Shown here piece by piece: positions 30,685 to 38,235 of a stretch of 38,235 nucleotides of DNA. Made by a program: the position numbers and the translations under genes. Source of the stretch: an uncultured Acetatifactor sp. (GTDB taxonomy: Bacteria > Bacillota > Clostridia > Lachnospirales > Lachnospiraceae); NCBI GenBank assembly GCA_947625675.1, contig CANQPH010000030.1, forward strand, positions 1 to 38,235, given 5' to 3'. Within the stretch, counting starts at the first letter, position 1. Each line of letters opens with the position of its first letter. The notes under the pieces were generated by a model. That model had not been told where the DNA came from. It searched no databases and saw only the letters and a list, made by a program, of their open reading frames with translations.

Positions 30685-32445
30685 CTATTTCAATCGATTG
30701 GCCATTTCATAAAATTGATAATAAATTCCTTTTTTTGCGATCAGCTGCTCATGGTTGCCCTCTTCCTGGATCCCTTCCTCCGTCAGCACCAGGATCCGGT
30801 CAGAACTGCGGATGCTGGAAAGTCTATGGGCGATGGTCAGGGTGGTGCGCCCTTCCGCCAGCCTGGAAAGAGACCGGGCCACGGCGAATTCGCTCTCATT
30901 GTCCAGAGCGGAGGTGGCCTCGTCCAGAATGATGATGGGCGGATTCTTCAGGAATACCCTGGCGATGCTGATGCGCTGTTTCTGTCCTCCGGAAAGCTTC
31001 ACACCCCGCTCTCCCACGTAAGTGTCATAGCCGTCCTTTAGTTCCAGGATAAATTCATGGGCCCCGGCCCTCTTGGCCGCCTCCTCCACTTCCTCTCTGG
31101 AAGCGCCGGGCCGCCCATAGACGATGTTTTCAAAAATCGTGCCGGAAAACAAATACACGTCCTGCTGCACGATGCCGATATTGCTCCGCAGACTTTTCAG
31201 GGTAAAATGCTTGATATCCTCCCCATCCAGCGTGATCTGTCCCTTGGTCACGTCATAGAAGCGGGGAATCAGATTGCACAGGGTAGTCTTCCCGCCGCCG
31301 GAAGGACCCACGATGGCCACCTTTTCTCCGGCCCGGATCTCCAGGTTCAGATTGGCAAACACCTTGTTGTGATCATCCGGATACTCGAAACTCACGTCAT
31401 GAAAAACAATGTTTCCCTTGGGATCCTTCAGCTCCACGGCACCCGGCTCATCGAAGATCTCGATGTCCGCATCCATGATCTGCAGGAAACGTTCGATGCC
31501 CGTCATGCCCCTCTGAAACTGCTCGGCGAATTCGATGATGCGGCGGATGGTGGCGATCAGAGTGGACACATAAAGCATATAGGCCACCAGATCTCCCGGG
31601 GCGATCAAGCCCCTGATCATAAAGACGCCTCCGGCCACCACCACCGTCAGGTACATGAGGCCGTCAAACATTTTCACGGAAGTCTGGAACAGGGCCATAT
31701 ATTTATAGGTCTCCTTTTTGATATCCAGGAACACTCCGTTATCATACTCAAATTTTTCCTCTTCCATTCCTTCGTTGGTGAAGGCCTTGACCACCTTGTG
31801 CCCCAGGAGACTGTCCTCTATCCGGGCGTTCAGCTCCCCGATCTGCTGCCGCTGCTTGCGGAAAGCCCTCCTTTGGCGGAAATTCAGGACCATGCACACC
31901 CAGCACATCAAAGGAACGAAGAAAAAGACGAGCAACGTCAGGGGCAGATTGATGCCCGCCAAAATCACGAAGGAAATCACAGTCTTGATTCCCGCAATGA
32001 AAAATTCCTCCGGACAGTGGTGGGCAAATTCCGTCACGTCGAACAGATCGTTGGTGATCCGCCCCATGATCTGACCCACTTTGGTATTGTTATAATAAGT
32101 ATTGGACAGGAGCTGAAGATGCCGATAGGCATCCCTCCGCATGTCCGTCTCGATCCTGGCCCCCATCACGTGCCCCACGTCCGCCATGTAATAGCTGGCG
32201 ATGCAGTCCAAAATGCGCAACCCCAGATAAAGCAGCCCCAGACCTCCGATGGTCTTCACCGAAAGGGCCGCCAAATCCCGGAGCCCCTCATTGGTGATAT
32301 AGCGCATGATCAGGGGAAGCACCAGTTCGCAGACCGTGGTCAGGGAGGCGCAGAACAAATCCATGACCAGCGTGCCCGTATAAGGCCGAAAATAGGGGAT
32401 GAAACGCTTTAACAGCTCCCGGGAGCCATATTGTCTCTGTTCCAA
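30685..32445 (-). CDS. ABC exporter, fused membrane and ATPase domains
   Basis: About 586 residues. Six-helix membrane domain (to about residue 310), then an ATPase with Walker A GPSGGGKTTLCNL, signature LSGGQKQRISIARV, Walker B IIILDEATSALD and switch IAHRLSSI. Exporter of the MsbA/BmrA type; it would act as a homodimer unless a partner exists elsewhere. I place the start at TTG 32445, with GAAGGAG eight nt upstream. The ATG at 32490 overlaps the promoter -10 to -35 region and has no ribosome binding site. Substrate unknown. Confidence 0.88.
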   Translation of the reverse strand: MEQRQYGSRELLKRFIPYFRPYTGTLVMDLFCASLTTVCELVLPLIMRYITNEGLRDLAALSVKTIGGLGLLYLGLRILDCIASYYMADVGHVMGARIETDMRRDAYRHLQLLSNTYYNNTKVGQIMGRITNDLFDVTEFAHHCPEEFFIAGIKTVISFVILAGINLPLTLLVFFFVPLMCWVCMVLNFRQRRAFRKQRQQIGELNARIEDSLLGHKVVKAFTNEGMEEEKFEYDNGVFLDIKKETYKYMALFQTSVKMFDGLMYLTVVVAGGVFMIRGLIAPGDLVAYMLYVSTLIATIRRIIEFAEQFQRGMTGIERFLQIMDADIEIFDEPGAVELKDPKGNIVFHDVSFEYPDDHNKVFANLNLEIRAGEKVAIVGPSGGGKTTLCNLIPRFYDVTKGQITLDGEDIKHFTLKSLRSNIGIVQQDVYLFSGTIFENIVYGRPGASREEVEEAAKRAGAHEFILELKDGYDTYVGERGVKLSGGQKQRISIARVFLKNPPIIILDEATSALDNESEFAVARSLSRLAEGRTTLTIAHRLSSIRSSDRILVLTEEGIQEEGNHEQLIAKKGIYYQFYEMANRLK

Positions 32446-32471
32446 AAAAAGTTTCTCCTTCTCACAAAATA

Positions 32472-32500
32472 ATACTACCACATATTTCATTCCGGTTCAA
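32472..32500 (-). promoter_or_regulatory. Promoter of the ABC exporter
   Basis: Minus strand TTGAAC (32495-32500), 17-nt spacer, TAGTAT (32472-32477). It implies a short leader and the TTG start. Confidence 0.55.
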
Positions 32501-32532
32501 CAGTTACCTGATGCGCCATTCGCAACGCCGCA

Positions 32533-33729
32533 CTAGCGGTTCCGATAGGCCCCGGCCGTCTTCCTCCTCAGGAACAGGCCCAACAGCAGCAGGATGGGGA
32601 ACAGGGTCCCGGCCAGGATGCCTTTTTTCAGATCTTCTCCCAGGGCACCCGACACCAGGCCCACAAAAGTGGGGCCGCCGGAGCAGCCCAAATCCCCGGC
32701 CAGGGCCAACAGGGCGAACATGGCGGTTCCGCCGCCCCGGATGCCCGCCGAGGCCATGCTAAAGGATCCCGGCCACAGAATCCCCACGGACAGGCCGCAC
32801 AGACCGCAGCCCAACAGGGACAGCACCGGCGAAGGGGACAAGGAAGCTAACAGGTAGCTGATCAGACAGAGCGTGCCGCTGCAGAACATAAACTTTTCCA
32901 GAGGAATCCTGTCGCTGTATTTGCCGTACAGCAGCCTGGCCAGCCCCATGAGCGTGGCGAAGAACAAAGGCCCCGCCAGATCCCCGACGGTCTTGCTCAC
33001 CCCCAGGCCCATTTCTGCGAAGGCGGAAGCCCACTGGCTGACCCCCTGCTCGCAGGCCCCGGCGCAGACCATGAGCAGCATCATGATCCAGAACAATTTG
33101 TTCCCCATCAATTCCCGCAGGCTCAAGCCCTTTTCCCCTTCCTCCATCAGACTGGCGATGGGCACCCGGGTAAAGTACAAGGTGTTAAGCAGGGGAACCA
33201 GAGCCCAGACCAGAGCCAGATACTTCCAGTTCTCGATTCCGAAGAAAGCAAAATACAGGGTGGAAAGCAGCACCACTCCCACGTGGCCCCAGCAATAGAA
33301 GGAATGCAGCATGCTCATGGCCCCCTCCTTCCGCTTCGTGGGGCAGGCCTCCACGATGGGGCTTACCAGCACCTCCAGCAGGCCCCCGCCAATGGCATAC
33401 ACCGCCACGGAGATCAAAAGTCCCGCAAAGGGATCCAAGATTTCCGGCAGAAAGGTCAGCCCCAACAGGCCCGCCGCAGCGAAAATATGGGCCGACACCA
33501 CGCTGACCCGGTATCCGATCTTGTCCACGAACTTGACGCTGAACAGATCCACCAGAAGCTGAATGCCGAAATTGAAGGTCACAAGCAAGGTGATCTTGTC
33601 CAGAGAAATCCCATAGGTCCCCTGGAAGGTCAAAAACAAAAGCGGGATAAAATTGTTCACGATGGCCTGCACTATGTAACCGATAAAACAGGCGTATATG
33701 GTGTGATTGTACTGCTTCTCCTGATTCAT
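32533..33729 (-). CDS. MFS transporter
   Basis: About 398 residues with 12 predicted membrane helices. KFVDKIGYRVSVVSAHIFAAAGLLGLTFL matches the loop 2-3 MFS motif; ARLLYGKYSDRIPLEKFMFCSG is its repeat in the second half. It resembles the FucP/sugar-permease-like group (inference); substrate unknown. GGAGG lies 14 nt before the ATG at 33729, rather far. A good promoter, TTGATT-N16-TATACT with TG, lies about 80 nt upstream (33789-33816) and overlaps the upstream flank of the tRNA promoter. Confidence 0.88.
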   Translation of the reverse strand: MNQEKQYNHTIYACFIGYIVQAIVNNFIPLLFLTFQGTYGISLDKITLLVTFNFGIQLLVDLFSVKFVDKIGYRVSVVSAHIFAAAGLLGLTFLPEILDPFAGLLISVAVYAIGGGLLEVLVSPIVEACPTKRKEGAMSMLHSFYCWGHVGVVLLSTLYFAFFGIENWKYLALVWALVPLLNTLYFTRVPIASLMEEGEKGLSLRELMGNKLFWIMMLLMVCAGACEQGVSQWASAFAEMGLGVSKTVGDLAGPLFFATLMGLARLLYGKYSDRIPLEKFMFCSGTLCLISYLLASLSPSPVLSLLGCGLCGLSVGILWPGSFSMASAGIRGGGTAMFALLALAGDLGCSGGPTFVGLVSGALGEDLKKGILAGTLFPILLLLGLFLRRKTAGAYRNR

Positions 33730-33788
33730 GGAATATTTGTCATCCTCCGAAAATTTCCTGCTGCGTGCGCATGGGAACTGTAATTTGT

Positions 33789-33816
33789 AGTATATCATTT
33801 TTCTTCAAAAAATCAA
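33789..33816 (-). promoter_or_regulatory. Promoter of the MFS gene
   Basis: Minus strand TTGATT, 16-nt spacer, TATACT with TG one base upstream. Confidence 0.6.
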
Positions 33817-33825
33817 ATAATTTTG

Positions 33826-33854
33826 TTGACAACTGAGAAATCTTATAGTATAGT
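33826..33854 (+). promoter_or_regulatory. Promoter of tRNA-Gly
   Basis: TTGACA (33826-33831), 17-nt spacer, TATAGT (33849-33854), 33 nt before the tRNA 5' end. Near-perfect, as expected for a stable RNA. Confidence 0.88.
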
Positions 33855-33887
33855 AATATTTGTCCGCAAGAAAGAAAGCGGAGATAA

Positions 33888-33959
<72 letters not shown>

Positions 33960-33986
33960 CTTTTTTGTGAATTCATGAAAGTTTAT

Positions 33987-34026
33987 AAATGGCGGGAGCC
34001 CGCATAAACGCAGGCTCCCGCCATTT
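33987..34026. terminator. Bidirectional terminator, tRNA-Gly / GH3 gene
   Basis: 14-bp perfect stem AAATGGCGGGAGCC / GGCTCCCGCCATTT (33987-34000 and 34013-34026) with T-rich flanks. Confidence 0.9.
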
Positions 34027-34055
34027 TGCACGCCCATGGGACGTTTGAGACAAAT

Positions 34056-35405
34056 TTATTGCTGTGTCACCCGATCCGCAAACTTGATCCGGTAAATCCT
34101 CCGAAGGGAATCATTGATCCGCTCTTCGGAAATGTAGCCGTCCCGCACGGCCTGGAGCACCCCGTCATAAGCCAGCTGGAAATCATCCGGCATGAGGATC
34201 ATGTCACAGCCCGCCTTCAAGGCGCTGATGGCGGCTTCGTCCGCTCCGTAATATTCCGAAATGGCCTTCATGTTCATGGCGTCCGTGATGACCACGCCGT
34301 CAAATCCCAATTCCTCCCTCAAAATATCCGTCACCACGGCTGGGGACATGGAACTGGGGGTATTATCCCCCGTCAGGGAAGGGGCCGCCGCATGGCTCAC
34401 CATGATCATCTGCGCCCCAGCCGCAATTCCCGCCTGAAATACCGTGAATTCTTCCGCCCGGAATTCCTCCGCCGTCCTTCCGATCACCGCCAGCCCGTCA
34501 TGCGTGTCCTGGGTAGTGCTGCCGATACCAGGGAAATGTTTCAGGCAGGCGGTGATCCCCTGCTCCTTCAGTCCCTGGAGCATGGAAGTCACGAAAGGCG
34601 CAGCAAGAGCGGCCTCCCCTCCATAAGATCTCTTCGCCATCACGCTGCCGTCCACGTTGGCCACGTCCGCCACCGGGGCAAAGTCCACGTTGAAGCCCAG
34701 CTCCGCCAGATAAGCGCCAATGGTGCCGCCCGCCAGGTAGGCGTTGCCTGCGTCCCCGGTCTCACCGATCTCCCGGGCGGAAGACACCTTCTCCGCCAGA
34801 CCGCTTCCGGCCACCCGGCTGACATCGCCCCCTTCCTCGTCCACGCCGATAAACAGGGGGTAGGAAGAAAAAACCACCGTGTTGCCGATCATCTCCGCAA
34901 GCTGTTCCTTGTCCTGCATGTTCTGGGCAAAATAAACGAGACCGCCCACATGATACTGATTCAGGGCGTCCCTCGTGCTGTCACCGGCCTTTATCGCCTT
35001 ATCCACTCCGGTAATGGATTCCGGCGTCACAAAAAACAATCCGGCCACCTTGTCTTCCAAAGGCATCACCTCGATGGCGGAATTGACAATCTCTTCCAAC
35101 AATTCTTCCGGCGTGGGCTCCGGTTCCGGTTCCTCTTCCTCTTCCACCACCGTTGACTCCGATTCCAGTTCCAAAGGGGGTTCCGATGCAAGAAGATCTT
35201 TGATTTCCTCGCTTTCGCTGGGTTCCTCGTCGTTCTCTTTTTGAAGAAGACGTTGCGAAGTCCAAACCCGCACCCCATAAATACCTCCCAGGACAACCGC
35301 CGCCATTATCACCAGAAGCGATATGTAAGATATGATCTGGTTCCGAATCCTTCTCTTTCTGCGATCTTCCCTTTTTTCTTCTTCCGACCTGCCTTGTCTC
35401 TCCAT
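34056..35405 (-). CDS. Membrane-anchored GH3 beta-N-acetylhexosaminidase-like protein
   Basis: 449 residues. A short basic cytoplasmic start is followed by a membrane helix (IISYISLLVIMAAVVLGGIYGV), then an acidic Glu/Pro linker, then a glycoside hydrolase family 3 N-terminal domain: PLFIGVDEEGGDVSRVAG, GFNVDFAPVADVAN, CLKHFPGIGSTTQDTHDGLAVI (the KHFPG...H motif of NagZ) and DGVVITDAMNMKAI. It probably acts outside the membrane on peptidoglycan-derived GlcNAc sugars. The C-terminal GH3 domain is absent, as in NagZ. GGAG lies four nt before the ATG at 35405. Confidence 0.88.
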   Translation of the reverse strand: MERQGRSEEEKREDRRKRRIRNQIISYISLLVIMAAVVLGGIYGVRVWTSQRLLQKENDEEPSESEEIKDLLASEPPLELESESTVVEEEEEPEPEPTPEELLEEIVNSAIEVMPLEDKVAGLFFVTPESITGVDKAIKAGDSTRDALNQYHVGGLVYFAQNMQDKEQLAEMIGNTVVFSSYPLFIGVDEEGGDVSRVAGSGLAEKVSSAREIGETGDAGNAYLAGGTIGAYLAELGFNVDFAPVADVANVDGSVMAKRSYGGEAALAAPFVTSMLQGLKEQGITACLKHFPGIGSTTQDTHDGLAVIGRTAEEFRAEEFTVFQAGIAAGAQMIMVSHAAAPSLTGDNTPSSMSPAVVTDILREELGFDGVVITDAMNMKAISEYYGADEAAISALKAGCDMILMPDDFQLAYDGVLQAVRDGYISEERINDSLRRIYRIKFADRVTQQ

Positions 35406-35527
35406 GCATCTCCACCTCAACATCGTTTCCTTCTATGTTTTGCCACCGTTTCTTATCATACATGAAATCGACAGGTTTTTCCATAGGAAATTAAAAATTT
35501 ACATAAAATTAAAGATTTATAATTTAA

Positions 35528-35563
35528 AGAGAGTGTATCAATCTTCCGATCAATACACTCTCT
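35528..35563 (-). terminator. Terminator of the candidate ncRNA
   Basis: Minus strand AGAGAGTGTAT / ATACACTCTCT (11 bp, extended by four weaker pairs, loop CGGAAG), followed by TTTAAATTATAAATCTTT. Confidence 0.75.
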
Positions 35564-35969
35564 TACGCTATGCTGTCCATTGGACTTTCCTCCTATTCCT
35601 TCTTCCATTTCCTCTTTTCGCCTCTCCACATTTCTCCATGTACCTCGGGTACCATAGCATCCTGGCTTCCAACCTCGTTGGGGGATTGCTCTCTTTCTCA
35701 TGTGTAATGGACTTTTCTTCTTCTCTTCCGAACTTCTGTGCCGGAACCTTGTCATTATTCACTTGTTTACAAATGGAAGAATTTTCTTGTCTCTATTTAT
35801 CTTATATGGGGAACCTTCGTTCCTCATCTGCGAATGGTAAGCCTCCTCGGCCTTTCTTTCCTCCTTTCCTACAGGTTTTTTATCTTTTGTACTTTGGACT
35901 TCCGTCCTCTTCTCTTCTGTGCTTTCAGTGGCTTCTGTTCTTCTGTGTTTTGTTGTTTTGTCTTTTGTT
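35528..35969 (-). ncRNA. Candidate structured non-coding RNA (about 410-440 nt)
   Basis: Defined by the consensus promoter at 35976-36004 and the terminator at 35528-35563. The predicted RNA is purine-rich and contains several short perfect hairpins: GGAC-GGAA-GTCC (35896-35907), GGAAC-GAAG-GTTCC (35810-35823), CCAAC-GAG-GTTGG (35669-35681), GTACC-CGA-GGTAC (35640-35652) and GTCC-AAT-GGAC (35575-35585). AAGTCCA recurs three times (plus-strand TGGACTT at 35581, 35708 and 35895). It does not match RNase P RNA, tmRNA, 6S or SRP RNA by the motifs I can check. A decayed gene is the main alternative. Confidence 0.4.
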
Positions 35970-35975
35970 GACTTC

Positions 35976-36004
35976 ATTATACACAAGTCCCCTGGATTTG
36001 TCAA
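35976..36004 (-). promoter_or_regulatory. Perfect SigA promoter with upstream A/T tracts
   Basis: Minus strand TTGACA (35999-36004), exactly 17-nt spacer, TATAAT (35976-35981). A- and T-tracts lie directly upstream (36008-36038), like an UP element. It is the only exact consensus match I found here. Confidence 0.85.
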
Positions 36005-36011
36005 CACATTT

Positions 36012-36038
36012 TTTCAAAAAAATATTATTTTTTTGAAA
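36012..36038. repeat. AT-only palindrome upstream of the consensus promoter
   Basis: TTTCAAAAAAAT-ATT-ATTTTTTTGAAA: 12-bp arms (36012-36023, 36027-36038). It could be an UP element, bent DNA or a weak terminator. Confidence 0.6.
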
Positions 36039-36147
36039 TTTTCTCATGCCAAATTCCATTTTCTGTATATTTTACTCGAATTTTTCCATTTTTTGCAAAT
36101 TCTTGTCAAAAACAGTCGAAGGCTTCCGGGACAGGTGAACTGCAAAC

Positions 36148-36177
36148 AGCCCCCAAGGGAACTTTCCCCAGGGGGCT
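36148..36177 (-). terminator. lysC terminator
   Basis: Minus strand AGCCCCC...GGGGGCT (36148-36154 and 36171-36177) with an inner GGGAA/TTCCC stem. The tail is GTTTGC, so its U-run is short. Confidence 0.6.
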
Positions 36178-36184
36178 CGCCTTC

Positions 36185-36252
36185 GAATTCTCCGAACTTC
36201 TTTCCGGCTCTCCAGACTTCTTTCAGATTCTCCGAACTTCTTTCTACAGATT
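36185..36252. repeat. 20-bp tandem repeat across the lysC stop codon
   Basis: Units of exact 20-bp period: 36185-36204, 36205-36224 and 36225-36244 share TCC(G/A)(A/G)ACTTCTTTC. The next AGATTC (36247-36252) is already lysC coding sequence; the stop is 36244-36246. Confidence 0.8.
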
Positions 36253-37563
36253 CGTAACCACGAAAATATCGTAAATTGCCTCGATAGCGGTCTCGAAGTC
36301 CTCATTAGACACGCCGATGATGATGTTCAGCTCGGAAGAGCCCTGGTCGATCATCCTCACGTTCACGTTTCGATGGGCCAATGCCGAGAAAATGCGGCCC
36401 GCCGTCCCTCTCGTGGATTTCATGCCCCGCCCCACCACGGCGATCAGCGCCAGATCGGATTCGATCTCTGCAGAGTCCGGATGGGTCAGGCGGTTGATGG
36501 CGGACATGACCTTCTGCTCCTTGTGCATGAACTCGTCCTGGTGGACGAAGACGGTCAGGGTGTCGATGCCGGAGGGCATGTGCTCAAAAGAAATCCCGTT
36601 CTGGGCGAAAGCCTGCAGCACCTTCTTGCCGAAGCCGATCTCGGAATTCATCATGTCTTTCTCTATGTTGACGGCGCAGAAGCCCTTCTTTCCGGCGATG
36701 CCGGTGATCACGTATTTGGACTTCTTCCCGGTGCTTCCCACGATCCAGGTGCCCCTGTCCTGGGGAGCGTTGGTATTGCGGATGTTGATGGGAATCCCCG
36801 CCTTGCGCACGGGGAAAATGGCCTCCTCGTGAAGGACGGTGGCTCCCATGTAAGCCAGCTCCCGCAATTCCCGGTAGGTAATGGTGTCGATCACTTCCGG
36901 ATTCTTGATGATCCTGGGATCAGCGATGAGGAACCCGGACACGTCCGTCCAGTTTTCATAGACGTCTACGCCGGCGGCCTTGGCCACGATGGAACCGGTG
37001 ACGTCGGAGCCCCCTCTGGAAAATGTCTTGATGCGTCCGTCATGAGTGGAGCCGTAGAAGCCGGGCACCACCGCCCTTTCGCAGTTCTTCAGCCGCTCTC
37101 CCAGCACCAGGTTGGTATAGTCTCCGTCGAACTCTCCGTTTTCCCGGAAAAAAATCACCTCCGCCGCATCGATGAATTCATATCCCAAATATTTGGCCAT
37201 GAGGATACCGTTTAAGTATTCTCCCCGGGAAGCGGCATAATCGCTGCCGGTCTTTTCCCGAAAACGCTTTTCTATGGTCCGGAACTCTTCTTCCAGGGAC
37301 AGATCCAGCTTCAGTCCGTCTATGATCTCCTGATATCTGCCCCGGATCAATTCGAGATCCGGCAGGAAATCCTCTCCTTCCTCCGCCTTGGCATAGCAGG
37401 CGTACAGCATATCCGTCACTTTGTTATCCTTGGGAAAACGCTTGCCCGGTGCGGAGGGCACCACATAGCGTCTCTCCGAATCTTCCTCGATGATCTGCTT
37501 CACCTTCTCGAACTGTTCGGCGCTGGCCAGAGAGCTGCCTCCGAATTTCACCACTTTAGACAT
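36244..37563 (-). CDS. lysC: Aspartate kinase
   Basis: 439 residues. First step of lysine, threonine and methionine synthesis. Motifs: VVKFGGSSLASAEQFEKV, FSRGGSDVTGSIVAKAAGVDVYENWTDVSGFLIADPRII, and two C-terminal ACT domains (GFCAVNIEKDMMNSEIGFGKKVLQAF; DLALIAVVGRGMKSTRGTAGRIFSALAHRNVNVRMIDQGSSELNIIIGV), the usual sites of amino acid feedback. GAGGAG lies 11 nt before the ATG. The 170-bp upstream gap is too short for a lysine riboswitch and none is visible. It is downstream of a phosphoglycerate mutase gene. Confidence 0.95.
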   Translation of the reverse strand: MSKVVKFGGSSLASAEQFEKVKQIIEEDSERRYVVPSAPGKRFPKDNKVTDMLYACYAKAEEGEDFLPDLELIRGRYQEIIDGLKLDLSLEEEFRTIEKRFREKTGSDYAASRGEYLNGILMAKYLGYEFIDAAEVIFFRENGEFDGDYTNLVLGERLKNCERAVVPGFYGSTHDGRIKTFSRGGSDVTGSIVAKAAGVDVYENWTDVSGFLIADPRIIKNPEVIDTITYRELRELAYMGATVLHEEAIFPVRKAGIPINIRNTNAPQDRGTWIVGSTGKKSKYVITGIAGKKGFCAVNIEKDMMNSEIGFGKKVLQAFAQNGISFEHMPSGIDTLTVFVHQDEFMHKEQKVMSAINRLTHPDSAEIESDLALIAVVGRGMKSTRGTAGRIFSALAHRNVNVRMIDQGSSELNIIIGVSNEDFETAIEAIYDIFVVTNL

Positions 37564-37733
37564 TTTTTATGTCACTCCTCTATTATCTCCAATTTATATC
37601 CCCTTATATTACCATTTTCCCCTTTATATATCGTTCCCCTGATCTCTATGATTCTTTTTCATCGATCCCCGCTCAATTTCTTCTCCCCGGCCTCTGCAGA
37701 TTTCCGCCCTTGAAGCGAAACCCGCACCCGGGA

Positions 37734-38235
37734 TCAAAGCTGCAGAAAGCGGTTCATCAGGGCATGGCCCACCGGTTCCAGATTGCCGCTCAATCGACCT
37801 TCCCGTTCATTGTAATTCCAGGCATGATCCTGGGGGGCCGTGCTGTCATATAAAAGATAGGGCACGTTATCCGAGGTATGGGTCCTGACCCGGATGGGGG
37901 TAGGATGATCGGGAAGCACCAGCAGACGCAGATCCTCTCCCGCTTCCTTCATCTGTTCCACCACCGGACCGATCACCTGGGTATCCAGGTATTCGATGGC
38001 CTGCACCTTCCGCTCCGCACTTCCCTGGTGCCCCATTTCATCCGGGGCCTCCAGGTGGATATAGGCGAAATCATATCCCTGCCTGGTCACGGCGTCCACA
38101 GCAGCCTTCACCTTGCCTGCGTAATTGGTGTGGAGCCCTCCGTTGGCGCCCTCCACCAGGGCCACGCCCATGCCCGCTCCCACGGCGATCCCCTTGAGCA
38201 GATCCACGGCGGACACCATCATGCCCTTCTTCCCG
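37734..38235 (-). CDS. apgM: Cofactor-independent phosphoglycerate mutase, C-terminal part (cut by window edge)
   Basis: About 166 C-terminal residues; the frame runs off the right edge. GMGVALVEGANGGLHTNYAGKVKAAVDAV, YDFAYIHLEAPDEMGHQGSAERKVQAIEYLD, LRLLVLPDHPTPIRVRTHTSDNVPYLLYDS and the C-terminus match the archaeal-type independent mutase (metal ligands Asp/His in PDHPTP and HLEAPDEMGH). Glycolytic 3-PG/2-PG interconversion is the family role. It lies 170 bp upstream of lysC in the same direction. Confidence 0.9.
   Translation of the reverse strand, partial: GKKGMMVSAVDLLKGIAVGAGMGVALVEGANGGLHTNYAGKVKAAVDAVTRQGYDFAYIHLEAPDEMGHQGSAERKVQAIEYLDTQVIGPVVEQMKEAGEDLRLLVLPDHPTPIRVRTHTSDNVPYLLYDSTAPQDHAWNYNEREGRLSGNLEPVGHALMNRFLQL

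Larger units (their letters stand above)
35406..36243. other. 838-bp AT-rich gap between GH3 gene and lysC
   Basis: No supported coding gene. It holds, from the right: the lysC 3' repeats and terminator (36148-36252), an AT palindrome (36012-36038), a perfect promoter (35976-36004), the possible ncRNA (about 35528-35969) and a short AT-rich GH3 leader. Two open minus-strand frames here (35759-36007, 35568-35762) have no ribosome binding site, and the first starts inside the -10 box. Confidence 0.6.

Noticed and set aside
32446..32490. ATG at 32490 as start of the ABC exporter
   Set aside because: It falls within a TTGAAC-N17-TAGTAT promoter and lacks a ribosome binding site; the TTG at 32445 has GAAGGAG.
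35575..35600. GGAGGAAAGTCC, resembling the RNase P RNA 5' conserved block
   Set aside because: It lies near the 3' end of the predicted RNA, and the other conserved RNase P blocks (such as ACAGAA near the 3' end) are not found in order.
35759..36007. Minus-strand Lys/Glu/Thr-rich frame of about 80 residues
   Set aside because: Its ATG lies in the -10 box of the consensus promoter, so transcripts would start after it. Composition is biased by purine-rich DNA.
37564..37733. Possible lysine riboswitch before lysC
   Set aside because: The gap is shorter than the usual riboswitch plus terminator, and no matching stems or U-run are seen.

Overview
The window reads as chromosomal DNA of an anaerobic Bacillota, most likely class Clostridia and probably Lachnospiraceae (inference). 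The basis is Gram-positive promoters (TTGACA, 17-18 bp, TATAAT-like) and strong GGAGG ribosome binding sites, moderately GC-rich genes, and two gene orders typical of Clostridia: apt-relA-MBL hydrolase-hemZ and pyrH-frr-uppS-cdsA-dxr-rseP. Almost all genes lie on the minus strand; exceptions are the partial MFS gene at the left edge, aroA, arcC and the tRNA.

Layout. 1-1765: an AT-richer accessory segment with a partial MFS transporter, an unrecognised small protein, a 27-residue mini-ORF and a DUF6075-like gene. It abuts the 3' end of hemZ, where hisS-aspS would often follow, and a repeat/palindrome cluster marks the junction. 1766-6990: hemZ, MBL hydrolase, relA and apt under one good promoter. 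6997-8737: a Ser/Thr kinase with a degenerate PP2C-like partner. 8791-16932: the pyrH-frr-uppS-cdsA-dxr-rseP block, ending in an orphan solute-binding lipoprotein. 17059-20196: an IscR-like Rrf2 regulator divergent from aroA, then a carbamate kinase. 20322-26100: lspA and an S1-domain protein with a structured leader, a MATE exporter, and minE/minD/minC. 26171-33729: ilvE; dfrA, thyA, a beta-CASP nuclease and an ABC exporter; an MFS transporter. 33826-38235: tRNA-Gly, a GH3 hexosaminidase-like membrane protein, an unexplained transcription unit that may be a non-coding RNA, lysC, and the C-terminal part of a phosphoglycerate mutase.

The genes serve precursor supply and growth control: isoprenoid and undecaprenyl lipid synthesis (dxr, uppS), phospholipid (cdsA), nucleotides (pyrH, apt, thyA, dfrA), amino acids (aroA, ilvE, lysC), translation (frr, S1), division-site placement (minCDE) and the stringent response (relA).

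Two things stand out. First, about a dozen short degenerate tandem-repeat arrays (units 15-64 bp) are scattered over the window. Several straddle or abut the stop codon of a housekeeping gene (dxr, arcC, minC, lysC); others form in-frame inserts in hemZ, cdsA, the beta-CASP nuclease and the PP2C-like gene. Second, 35.5-36.0 kb holds a perfect TTGACA-N17-TATAAT promoter with A/T tracts upstream and a strong terminator about 410 nt downstream, but no convincing coding sequence between them.
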